A DNA stretch of 40,083 nt from Bacteroidales bacterium (GTDB taxonomy: Bacteria; Bacteroidota; Bacteroidia; Bacteroidales; UBA4417). The translations under genes were made by a program, and so were the position numbers. The stretch is taken from NCBI GenBank assembly GCA_016707705.1, contig JADJHD010000038.1, positions 1 through 40,083 of the forward strand, written 5' to 3'. Below are positions 27,881 through 34,849 of the stretch, piece after piece. The notes under the pieces were generated by a model. The model was not told the DNA's origin, ran no database searches, and saw nothing but the letters and a program-made list of their open reading frames with translations. Numbering within the stretch: position 1 is the first letter of the stretch; every line of letters starts with the position of its first letter.

Positions 27881-28411
27881 TTACTGGGAAATCGGCTCAC
27901 CCGCATTCAGCTTGCGGATCAGGGCGATAAGCTCGAGTTCTGAACCTTCGCTGAAACTGGTGTGCTGCCATACGATCTCACCCTTTCCATTCACGATAAA
28001 GGTATGAGGAACTGCATTCACATTCATAGCCCTTTTGAAATCGGCATTGGCATCCAGAAGCACTTCATACTCCCAGTTCTTGCCATTGACCAGAGTCTTA
28101 ACCTGTGCGGATGAACGGGAATCGTCGATTGAAACAGCAATGAGCTTAACTCCTGTTTCTTCCTGCCAGTCCTGATACACTTCCGAAATGGTGGTAAGCT
28201 CCTTTACGCAGGGTTTGCACCAGGTAGCCCAGAAACTGATAATGAAAGGCTTGCCATTATTGGTAAGCTGTGAAGTATTGATCTTCTTTCCATTCATATC
28301 CACAACATTTACTGACGGCAACTTGAAGAGAACCTTGTCAGTTTTGGCTTCCTGAGCGCTGAGGCTGAGTGCAAAAAATGCGGTAATGAGGAGAATCAGT
28401 GTTTGTTTCAT
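27881..28411 (-). CDS. TlpA/ResA-like periplasmic thioredoxin
   Basis: 176 residues. Signal peptide MKQTLILLITAFFALSLSAQ, then a thioredoxin fold with WCKPC (residues 64-68) after the strand PFIISFWAT, and the cis-proline region AVPHTFIV typical of TlpA/AhpC-TSA domain proteins. It would reduce or exchange disulfides in the periplasm. It lies 75 bases after manA and 120 bases before the DUF6029 barrel gene on the same strand, and the Omp28-type gene beyond also has a CxxC. The three may work on the same envelope substrate; this is inference from gene order. Confidence 0.88.
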   Translation of the reverse strand: MKQTLILLITAFFALSLSAQEAKTDKVLFKLPSVNVVDMNGKKINTSQLTNNGKPFIISFWATWCKPCVKELTTISEVYQDWQEETGVKLIAVSIDDSRSSAQVKTLVNGKNWEYEVLLDANADFKRAMNVNAVPHTFIVNGKGEIVWQHTSFSEGSELELIALIRKLNAGEPISQ

Positions 28412-28486
28412 TTGTGTAACAGTTTTATTGGTCAGGTTGAATTATCAATTTTATTGAGCAACTTGAATTGCAATCAATGGTTTCCG

Positions 28487-29467
28487 TCACGGAATGTAGA
28501 CCTCCAGGAGCTTTGATTCTGTTTCGGGAACCAATTTAATCCTTTTCATACTTGCCGGAATCAACATAGCTTCGCCGGCTTTCAGGGTTTCGCTTCCTTT
28601 TTCATGGACCACCGTCATTTTACCCTGCACTGCAAAAAGAATCACGAATGAGTCGAGGTCGGCGTAATCCTTATCAATGCTTGTACCAAAATGCAATAGG
28701 TTGGTCTGGAAGAAGGGACTTTCCACCAAAGGAACAGTAAAATCCTTTTCTTCCTCATATTCGGTGCGGATATCGCTTCTGTATTCAAAATCCAGGGCGT
28801 CAAGCGCAAGCTCTGTATGCAGTTCGCGGGGTTGTCCCTTAGGATCAAGGCGATTATAGTCGGAAATGCGGTAGGTGTGGTCGCTCGACTGCTGAATCTC
28901 AGCGATGAAGAGTCCGGGCCCTAAAGCATGAACCCTTCCTGCAGGGACAAAAAACACATCCCCGGCTTTTGCTTTTTCGTAATTCAGGATTTCCGTAAGG
29001 TTTCCCTTTTCAACGTGGGCGAGGTATTCTTCTTTGCTTACCGTATGCTTGAACCCACTGATCAGCTCGGCTCCGGGTTCGGCATCAATCACATACCACA
29101 TCTCGGTCTTACCGCGACCCTGATGACGGGTTGCAGCCAGTTCATCATCCGGATGCACCTGAATAGAAAGCCAGTCGTTGGAATCCAGCAATTTGATCAG
29201 CAGGGGAAATTCCTCTCCAAACTGCTCAAAAATCTGGTCACCAAGCAGGTCTTCCATGTAAACCTCGATGAGCTCATTCAGGTTGTTGCCTTTCAGAAAT
29301 CCGTTGGTGACAATGCTTTCATTGCCGGGATAGCCGGACAAAGCCCAAACTTCACCGCAATTGGGAAGGGGTGAAAAATCAAGGCCAAACTGAGTTTTGA
29401 CTTTTTGTCCTCCCCAGATTTTATCTTTGAAGAGCGGGGCGAATTTCAGTGGATATAGGTCGTTCAT
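28487..29467 (-). CDS. manA: Mannose-6-phosphate isomerase, class I (type I cupin)
   Basis: 326 residues from the ATG at 29467 (MNDLYPLKFAPLFKDKIWGG); a TTG six codons upstream is less likely. It has the family's IWGG opening, QVHPDDELA and EMWYVID metal/substrate motifs, PAGRVHALGPG, and SDHTYRISDYNR near the active site. It interconverts mannose 6-phosphate and fructose 6-phosphate in the cytoplasm, feeding GDP-mannose for glycan synthesis. Short Bacteroidota forms of this length are usual. A TAnnTTTG box lies upstream, divergent from the lipA promoter. It leads the minus-strand run down to 24.6 kb. Confidence 0.93.
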   Translation of the reverse strand: MNDLYPLKFAPLFKDKIWGGQKVKTQFGLDFSPLPNCGEVWALSGYPGNESIVTNGFLKGNNLNELIEVYMEDLLGDQIFEQFGEEFPLLIKLLDSNDWLSIQVHPDDELAATRHQGRGKTEMWYVIDAEPGAELISGFKHTVSKEEYLAHVEKGNLTEILNYEKAKAGDVFFVPAGRVHALGPGLFIAEIQQSSDHTYRISDYNRLDPKGQPRELHTELALDALDFEYRSDIRTEYEEEKDFTVPLVESPFFQTNLLHFGTSIDKDYADLDSFVILFAVQGKMTVVHEKGSETLKAGEAMLIPASMKRIKLVPETESKLLEVYIP

Positions 29468-29519
29468 AAGGGGATGGCTGGACAATAGATTTCAAGAGGG
29501 AAATACCCCATTGACCTTA

Positions 29520-29527
29520 CAAAAATA
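29520..29527 (-). promoter_or_regulatory. Bacteroidota -7 box (TATTTTTG) for manA
   Basis: Exact TAnnTTTG on the minus strand, with TTTG about 18 bases further upstream, near the expected -33 position. Predicted leader about 45 bases. Confidence 0.55.
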
Positions 29528-29583
29528 CATATTTCGGCAAAGTATCAAATTCTGTTTTTGCGTAAATTACTTATCTGCCGAAC

Positions 29584-29616
29584 TTTGTGCCCGAAAAAGG
29601 AAATGCCCTAACTTTG
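29584..29616 (+). promoter_or_regulatory. lipA promoter: TTTG (29584-29587), 21-base spacer, TAACTTTG (29609-29616)
   Basis: Both boxes match the Bacteroidota consensus with normal spacing. The -7 box lies inside the extended open frame that begins at a GTG (29587), so translation must start further down, at the ATG at 29671. Confidence 0.65.
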
Positions 29617-29670
29617 CAGGCCTTTAACCTCGAATTTCATTACAAAGTTCTGCCATACCTGTTAAGCGCC

Positions 29671-30540
29671 ATGGAAACTCCTGCACCAAAGTACAACCGA
29701 AAACCCGACTGGCTGAAGATAAAGTTGCCAAAAGGAGAAAATTACCTGAAGGTGAAGGGAATTCTTGAGGAACAAGGACTTCATACCATCTGTGTATCCG
29801 GGAAATGCCCCAATCTGGGGGAATGCTGGTCGGCGGGGACAGCCACATTCATGATTCTTGGGGATATCTGCACCCGATCCTGCAAATTCTGCGCAACTGC
29901 AACCGGAAAGCCCCTTCTCCCGGATGCAAATGAACCGCTTAAGATTGCATCATCTGTTAAGGAACTGAATCTGAAGCATGTAGTTCTCACTTCTGTGGAC
30001 CGGGATGACCTTCCTGACGGAGGAGCAACGCATTGGGCAGCGACCATCAGGGCTATCAGAAATGAATGTCCCGGGGTCACCATCGAGACATTGATTCCTG
30101 ATTTTCAGGGAAAAACAGAGCTTTTGGATCTGGTAATTGCAGAAAAACCGGAGATTATTTCGCATAATCTTGAAACGGTCCGCCGACTTACCCCTGAAGT
30201 TCGATCAGCTGCAAAATATGAAAGAAGTCTGGGAGTTCTCTGGCATATCGCCGCATCCGGAATCACTGCCAAATCAGGATTGATGCTCGGACTGGGAGAA
30301 AAAGAGGCAGAAGTGCTGGAAACCATGGATGATCTGAGAAAGGTGAACTGCAGTGTGCTCACTCTCGGACAATACCTGCAGCCAAGTCTGGAGCATCTTA
30401 AAGTGGTGGAATATATCACACCAGAGCAATTTGAAAAATATCGCCAGGCCGGACTAGATAAGGGTTTCCGGCATGTTGAAAGCCGCCCGCTGGTTAGAAG
30501 CAGTTACCATGCGGAGAAGCATATTCCCCAAAATCGCTGA
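29671..30540 (+). CDS. lipA: Lipoyl synthase
   Basis: 289 residues from METPAPKYNRKPDWLKIKLP. Radical-SAM enzyme with two [4Fe-4S] clusters. C41, C46 and C52 (CVSGKCPNLGEC) bind the auxiliary cluster that supplies sulfur; C67, C71 and C74 (CTRSCKFC) bind the radical-SAM cluster. The C-terminal RSSYHAEKH carries the conserved Ser ligand region. It inserts sulfur at C6 and C8 of protein-bound octanoyl groups to make lipoate for 2-oxoacid dehydrogenases and glycine cleavage. Length is normal. The longer open frame from the GTG at 29587 is rejected because its start lies inside the promoter. Its partner lipB lies 1.9 kb downstream on the same strand. Confidence 0.96.
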   Translation: METPAPKYNRKPDWLKIKLPKGENYLKVKGILEEQGLHTICVSGKCPNLGECWSAGTATFMILGDICTRSCKFCATATGKPLLPDANEPLKIASSVKELNLKHVVLTSVDRDDLPDGGATHWAATIRAIRNECPGVTIETLIPDFQGKTELLDLVIAEKPEIISHNLETVRRLTPEVRSAAKYERSLGVLWHIAASGITAKSGLMLGLGEKEAEVLETMDDLRKVNCSVLTLGQYLQPSLEHLKVVEYITPEQFEKYRQAGLDKGFRHVESRPLVRSSYHAEKHIPQNR

Positions 30541-30665
30541 AATTTCGCGATCTGAATCTTGTTCAGGGTTTTGATCAGTTTGTGAACCTACGCACCGAAC
30601 ATCTGAAGCGTGGGGTGAGCAAACTGCATTTCCTCTACGGACATAAAAACCGATTCCTTCCTTGA
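30541..30665 (+). other. Possible remnant of a coding tail
   Basis: Directly after lipA, in another frame, the sequence reads plausibly as protein from the CGC at 30546 (RDLNLVQGFDQFVNLRTEHL) and on to NRFLP and a TGA at 30663. It has no start codon of its own. It may be the decayed end of a gene or chance. I do not recognise the family. Confidence 0.3.
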
Positions 30666-30699
30666 TTTCGGGCGATAAGGAGTTAACGTCAGCTCGACT

Positions 30700-31460
30700 T
30701 ATTTTAATAGGATAATAAGCTTTATGTTGCTAAAAATCAATAAGGTAATAAGGTTTGATGGGAAATTGAGGATTCCTACTACTAAGGTTAAGAATGAAAA
30801 TAAAGTTTAGTTTGTAAAATTGTCAAATTACCAATAAATCAAAACCTTAGTAATAAATAAAACACCATAAATCCAACCTTATTACCTTATTATACTATCA
30901 CTTTTTTGTTCTGTTTCAACGAACTTAATCAAGTAAAATGAATTCACTTTGATTCTATTGGATAAATATTTCCATATTGCTAAAAATCAATAAGGTAATA
31001 AGGTTCGAAGCAAGTTTGACCATTCAGGTTACTAAGGTTAAGGAATAAGAATAAGGTTCCGTTTGTCAAGTTGTCAAATCGCCAACAAATCAAAACCTTA
31101 GTAATAAAAAAAACACCGTAAATCCAACCTTATTACCTTATCATTCTATCACTTTTTTGTTCTGTTTCAACGAACTTATTAGAGTACAATGAACTCACTT
31201 TGATTCTCTTGGATAAATATTTCCATATTGCTAAAAATCAATTAGGTAATAAGGTTCAATGCAAGTTTGACGATTCAGATTACTAAGGTTAAGAATTAAA
31301 ATAAGGTTTAGTTTGTAAAATTGTCAAGTCGCCACCAAATCAAAACCTTAGTAATAAATAAAACACCATAAATCCAACCTTATTACCTTATCATTCTATC
31401 TCTTAAGTATGCTTTTCAACGAAATCACGTTAAATTAAATCAATCTCACATTAATTGATT
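30700..31460. repeat. Tandem array of three ~250-bp units with nested inverted repeats
   Basis: Units start at 30727, 30977 and 31228 (periods 250 and 251), each opening TTGCTAAAAATCAA. Unit 3 stops near 31400, and degraded spacer-like sequence extends on both sides. In each unit a 16-base arm, ATAAGGTAATAAGGTT (one change in unit 3), is matched by its exact complement about 120 bases on. Inside lies a second pair, ACTAAGGTT / AACCTTAGT. No reading frame of note. The array is much more AT-rich than the flanking genes. Confidence 0.85.
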
Positions 31461-31721
31461 ATTCCCTTCGTGCTATAGCAGAATTAACAATGTCTGCCAC
31501 CAACCAAAAGTGCTTTGAGTTGTTATGATATACCTGAGACATGGATTCGCATAGGTGGGCATGGATTCAGAACAGGTAACTCAAATAATAACACTTAGAA
31601 ATTGTCTAGAAATCTTCTTTTTAGAAGAAGTCAGGAGCCAGGAGCCATCCGCCAGCTGGCGGATGAATTCTTTTCTCCATATGAATATTTCCAGACCGTT
31701 TCTTAACTCAACCAACACTAA
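31461..31721. other. Non-coding stretch before the DUF2269 gene, with palindrome copy 3
   Basis: Holds GAAGTCAGGAGCCAGGAG-type low-complexity sequence next to the palindrome. A 61-residue open frame here is an artefact that reads through the palindrome. Confidence 0.55.
31648..31663. repeat. 16-bp palindrome, copy 3
   Basis: Perfect TCCGCCAGCTGGCGGA followed by TGAATTCTTTTC, the same right flank as copy 7. Confidence 0.85.
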
Positions 31722-32183
31722 ATGGGAATTCATATTTTAACAGTAATGCATCTTTTGGCAGTAGTAATTTTTCTCGGAAATATCACAGTAGGGATTTTCT
31801 GGATGCATTATGCAGCAAAGACTAAGGACTTCAAATTCATCAGTCAGGCAACAAAGGGAATTATCAAGGCCGATAAAGTATTCACCCTTCCATCTGCGGC
31901 ACTCTTGCTGATTGCAGGATTGGGATTGGCAATGCATCAGAAGATGTCGATTTTTGGCACTGGCTGGATTCTGGGTTCGCTGATAATGTTCACGATTTCA
32001 GGATTTGCCTTCTCAGCAAAACTCGCACCGCTGCAGAGGAAAATATATGCCTACACTTCCGGGGAAAAAGCCGATTGGAATGAATTCAGCAAAATGTTGA
32101 AGCGTTGGGATTTCTGGGGACTGGTTGCCTTGATTTCACCTTTCCTGGCATTTCTGATGATGATTCTTAAGTTTCCAGCATAG
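31722..32183 (+). CDS. DUF2269-family integral membrane protein
   Basis: 153 residues with four predicted membrane helices: about 4-27 (ILTVMHLLAVVIFLGNITVG), 55-72 (LPSAALLLIAGLGLAM), 80-98 (GWILGSLIMFTISGFAF) and 130-150 (FWGLVALISPFLAFLMMIL). The first helix, with HLLAVVIFLGN, and the pattern of the second fit the DUF2269 predicted membrane family, whose function is not known to me. It lies between the tandem array and lipB, with palindrome repeats on either side, so it may be co-mobile or only trapped between repeats. Confidence 0.68.
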   Translation: MGIHILTVMHLLAVVIFLGNITVGIFWMHYAAKTKDFKFISQATKGIIKADKVFTLPSAALLLIAGLGLAMHQKMSIFGTGWILGSLIMFTISGFAFSAKLAPLQRKIYAYTSGEKADWNEFSKMLKRWDFWGLVALISPFLAFLMMILKFPA

Positions 32184-32255
32184 TAGTTAGGGAAAATAGG
32201 TTTAGAAGATTGGCTAAGAAGGCAATTTTCTATGAAGTCAGTAGTCGAGAGCAAG

Positions 32256-32357
32256 AATCCATCCGCCAGCTGACGGACAGGAGCTAAAATAATTTTCTAA
32301 ATAGAGGTTCCATTATTTCTATTCTGAATTCTGACTTCTGACTACTGAATTCTTCTT
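32256..32357. repeat. Palindrome-bearing composite repeat, locus A (palindrome copy 4)
   Basis: Palindrome TCCGCCAGCTGACGGA (32262-32277, one change) followed by AATAATT, GGTTCCATTATT and ATTCTGAATTCTGAC. The same order of words recurs at 36625-36750, so the repeat is longer than the palindrome. The right-hand palindrome present at the other locus is missing here. Confidence 0.7.
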
Positions 32358-32441
32358 TACTTCACATTAATTTTCCCCCTCCTGACTTTAATTGCCTCTT
32401 CTTAGATAATTTTGAAGGACGAAATTCATCTTCTGCCTTCA

Positions 32442-33170
32442 ATGCAAGTTCCATCCAATCCTGAAAAGCAGGTTCATCTGCGCGACCTTGGACTGATAAA
32501 CTATCAGGAAGCCTGGGATCTGCAGGAATCTCTGCTGCAGTCAATTATCTCCAAAAAATTAAATTCGAATTCAGATTCCTCAATTCCGGAAACTGAGAAT
32601 TATCTCCTTCTGTGTCAGCATCCGCATGTTTTCACCCTGGGGAAAAGTGGTTCTGAAGATAACCTGCTTGCCAATTTCATTCAACTTCAGGCAAAGAATG
32701 CTGAGTTCGTGAAGACGAACCGGGGTGGGGATATCACTTATCACGGGCCCGGACAAATGGTGGGGTATCCTATCCTGAACCTGGATTATTTCGTGAAGGG
32801 CATTCGGGAATACGTGGATAAGCTTGAGGAGACAATTATCCTTACACTGAATGATTACGGAATCAAAGCTGAGCGATTGAATGGGGCTACAGGGGTTTGG
32901 ATTGATACCCAGGTGCCGGGAAAAACACGGAAGATCTGCGCTATCGGAGTGAGGGTAAGCAGGGGAGTGAGTATGCATGGCTTTGCTTTTAATGTGAATA
33001 CTGATCTTGCATATTTCCATATGATCAATCCCTGTGGATTTACCGATAAGGCTGTTACTTCTCTTTCTAAGGAACTGGGTAGAGTCATTGATGAGGATGA
33101 GGTGAAAGCCCGTTACGTCAAGCATTTTGAGATTGTTTTCAATGCTAGCCTTGATACCAGATTGCACTGA
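32442..33170 (+). CDS. lipB: Lipoyl(octanoyl) transferase
   Basis: 242 residues from the ATG at 32442; a TTG ten codons earlier is possible. Motifs: LRDLGLINYQEAWDLQE at the start, RGGDITYHGPGQ (94-105), the catalytic Lys in KICAIGVR (K164) and the catalytic Cys in NPCGF (C198). LipB moves octanoate from acyl carrier protein to lipoyl domains, through a thioester on the Cys, ahead of LipA. It is on the same strand as lipA, but the repeat array and a DUF2269 gene separate them. A 322-residue antisense open frame is only a shadow. Confidence 0.94.
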   Translation: MQVPSNPEKQVHLRDLGLINYQEAWDLQESLLQSIISKKLNSNSDSSIPETENYLLLCQHPHVFTLGKSGSEDNLLANFIQLQAKNAEFVKTNRGGDITYHGPGQMVGYPILNLDYFVKGIREYVDKLEETIILTLNDYGIKAERLNGATGVWIDTQVPGKTRKICAIGVRVSRGVSMHGFAFNVNTDLAYFHMINPCGFTDKAVTSLSKELGRVIDEDEVKARYVKHFEIVFNASLDTRLH

Positions 33171-33228
33171 TTTCTTGGATAAAGTTTTGGGGTTCTTTTC
33201 GGGATCTCCGTCAGTCTTTTTGTTCAAC

Positions 33229-33347
33229 AGAGAGCACTGAGGAGACACAGAGTCCGCCGCGGCGGACACAGAGAGATTTTGCACAGAATTATAATGAGCA
33301 GAAGTCCCTCCGTGGTACTCTGTGGTTCTCAGTGCACCTCTGTGTAA
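33229..33347. repeat. CACAGAG-type inverted repeat element with nested palindrome
   Basis: Left arm about 33229-33275 (AGAGCACTGAGGAGACACAG) and right arm about 33305-33347 (CTCCGTGGTACTCTGTGG and on) form an imperfect inverted pair. The left arm holds the palindrome at 33252-33267. Confidence 0.75.
33252..33267. repeat. Palindrome copy 5, nested in the CACAGAG element
   Basis: Perfect 16-bp palindrome GTCCGCCGCGGCGGAC. The core TCCGCCGCGGCGGA is flanked on both sides by CACAGAG (33246-33252 and 33267-33273). Confidence 0.8.
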
Positions 33348-33427
33348 CCCAATTTCCCCAGAGCACAATCTCCATATTCCCAATAACAATTTATCAACGA
33401 TAGATAATTCAATATACTTTTTTGATA

Positions 33428-33435
33428 TACTTTTG
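33428..33435 (+). promoter_or_regulatory. Bacteroidota -7 box (TACTTTTG) of the toxin-antitoxin operon
   Basis: Exact TAnnTTTG, 18 bases before the antitoxin ATG. It lies within two direct repeats of ATATACTTT (33412 and 33425). Confidence 0.55.
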
Positions 33436-33448
33436 TAATATAATATTA
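33436..33448. promoter_or_regulatory. Candidate operator for the antitoxin
   Basis: Perfect palindrome TAATAT-A-ATATTA directly after the -7 box and before the ATG, where an autorepressing ribbon-helix-helix antitoxin could bind. Inference from position and symmetry. Confidence 0.35.
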
Positions 33449-33453
33449 GCAAC

Positions 33454-33684
33454 ATGAAAACAGTATCATTAAAAATAGACGACTCCATTTTCAGCGAGAC
33501 GGAGAAAATTCTTTCCAGAATTAAAAAAACGAGAAATCGATATATCAACGATGCGCTGGACTTCTACAATCAGCACCAACGCAGAATCCTGCTTGAGAAA
33601 AAGCTTCAAAACGATTCTTATTTGGTTAAAAAGGAATCATTAATTGTTCTTAATGAATTCGAAAGGACTGATTATGCAGATTAA
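33454..33684 (+). CDS. Ribbon-helix-helix (CopG/MetJ-type) antitoxin
   Basis: 76 residues. MKTVSLKIDDSIFSETEKIL and the following helix (SRIKKTRNRYINDALDFYN) give the strand-helix-helix pattern of RHH DNA-binding antitoxins. The C-terminal tail (LEKKLQNDSYLVKKESLIVL) would wrap the toxin. The stop overlaps the start of the MazF-like gene by 11 bases, typical of translational coupling in toxin-antitoxin pairs. It is expected to bind and repress its own promoter. Confidence 0.82.
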   Translation: MKTVSLKIDDSIFSETEKILSRIKKTRNRYINDALDFYNQHQRRILLEKKLQNDSYLVKKESLIVLNEFERTDYAD

Positions 33685-34021
33685 ACAATTCGAAGTCTGG
33701 ATAGCAGATCTCAATCCCCGAATAGGCACTGAGCCCGGTAAAACACGACCGGTATTAATCATCCAGACAAATCTTTTAAATAAAATTCCACATCCATCAA
33801 CCATCATCTGCCCTATTACAACACAGGTTGAGAAGGATGCTGAAATATTAAGAGTTCATCTGAAAAAAGGAATGGCCAATCTTATGGAGAATTGCGACAT
33901 AATGATCGATCAGATCAGGGCAATTGACAATACAAGACTGCTGAAAAAACTTGGAGAGGTCCCTTTTGAATTGAGGGAAACAATAAAGGAAAACATCAGG
34001 ATAACCCTGGATCTTGATTAA
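33674..34021 (+). CDS. MazF/PemK-type endoribonuclease toxin
   Basis: 115 residues from MQIKQFEVWIADLNPRIGTE. The family signatures are visible: GEVW-like start (FEVWIADLNP), EPGKTRPVLIIQ, STIICPITT and the later CDIMIDQIRAID. MazF cleaves mRNA at short sequence motifs. It overlaps the upstream RHH antitoxin by 11 bases; the ATG at 33674 is preferred over an upstream start that would add ten residues inside the antitoxin. Pairing of MazF with an RHH (rather than AbrB-like) antitoxin is known for some subfamilies. Confidence 0.92.
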   Translation: MQIKQFEVWIADLNPRIGTEPGKTRPVLIIQTNLLNKIPHPSTIICPITTQVEKDAEILRVHLKKGMANLMENCDIMIDQIRAIDNTRLLKKLGEVPFELRETIKENIRITLDLD

Positions 34022-34135
34022 TCAGTTTCAATGCAATTTATGCATCTTCCAGTCCAAATCCATCAGTTTATCCATTCCGAAACAGAATTGCATCAGCCTG
34101 CATGATTAAATAGGGTTATGCTCCTCCAGGCTGAT

Positions 34136-34143
34136 TATCTTTG
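34136..34143 (+). promoter_or_regulatory. Bacteroidota -7 box (TATCTTTG) before the LOG-family gene
   Basis: Exact TAnnTTTG. It overlaps the first possible TTG start (34141), so that start is ruled out and the TTG at 34168 is favoured. Confidence 0.5.
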
Positions 34144-34167
34144 CCATTCATTATAATTCCCAGCTAC

Positions 34168-34791
34168 TTGAGAACAATCAATTCAGTATGTGTATTTTGC
34201 GGTTCCAGTGCCGGTAAACTGGAAAGCTACAGTCAGAAAGCCCGCAGTCTAGGACTACTATTAGCCGAAAGAGGAATCTCACTCGTATATGGAGGAAGCA
34301 ATGTAGGCGTTATGCGCGTCATAGCCGATACCATGATGGAAGCCGGCGGCAAGGTAATAGGCATCATGCCCCATACCCTTATCGAACGGGAAGTTGCGCA
34401 CAATGCAATCACCGAATTCCATATCGTGAGCAACATGGCCGAACGGAAAATGCTGATGGGTGAACTTTCAGATGGATTCATCGTCCTGCCCGGTGGCATT
34501 GGAACCATGGATGAACTTTTCGAGGTGATGAGCTGGAATCAGCTGGAAATTATGGATAAACCGGTGGCTCTTTTCAACATCGACAACTACTACAATCACC
34601 TTCTGGCATTTATGCAACATTCAGTCGATGAGCGATTTGTAAAAAAGGAACACCTTCTCAACCTGATAGTTGATACTGATGAGTCAGTCATACTCGATAA
34701 GATGGTCAATTACGAGCCACTGAAACTTGATGGCGGCAAATGGATTCATGAGCTGAAGGAAGAAACCACCAAAAGGATGGATACCATCTAA
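34168..34791 (+). CDS. LOG-family (TIGR00730) nucleotide 5'-monophosphate phosphoribohydrolase-like protein
   Basis: 207 residues from a TTG start (MRTINSVCVFCGSSAG). The family motif PGGIGTMDE (residues 108-116) and the preceding MAERKMLM with the catalytic Arg are clear, as is the Rossmann-like LVYGGSNVGVM. Such proteins hydrolyse cytokinin-type riboside monophosphates or other nucleotides; in bacteria the natural substrate is often unclear. It is 58 bases before a P-loop kinase gene that also handles nucleotides, so they may form an operon. An unusual start codon was chosen because a longer frame begins inside the promoter. Confidence 0.86.
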   Translation: MRTINSVCVFCGSSAGKLESYSQKARSLGLLLAERGISLVYGGSNVGVMRVIADTMMEAGGKVIGIMPHTLIEREVAHNAITEFHIVSNMAERKMLMGELSDGFIVLPGGIGTMDELFEVMSWNQLEIMDKPVALFNIDNYYNHLLAFMQHSVDERFVKKEHLLNLIVDTDESVILDKMVNYEPLKLDGGKWIHELKEETTKRMDTI

Positions 34792-34849
34792 GCTGCAGAA
34801 TTCGTTTACAAGAACCTGAACAAAGAACAACCTCAATTCATAACCGCCG

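Noticed and set aside
29587..29670. Extended lipA start at a GTG
   Set aside because: The extension would begin upstream of the promoter's -7 box, and the known lipA N-terminus fits the later ATG.
30727..31400. Tandem array considered as CRISPR
   Set aside because: Three units of 250 bases with conserved sequence throughout and long internal inverted repeats do not fit short repeats with unique spacers. No cas gene is near.
30727..31400. Tandem array considered as integron attC sites
   Set aside because: No integrase, no cassette genes between units, and no attC core motifs seen.
31555..31740. 61-residue open frame before the DUF2269 gene
   Set aside because: It reads through the palindrome repeat and has no independent support.
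32580..33548. Minus-strand open frame of 322 residues over lipB
   Set aside because: Sense lipB has clear catalytic motifs. The antisense frame crosses the repeat element at 33.2 kb and shows no family features.
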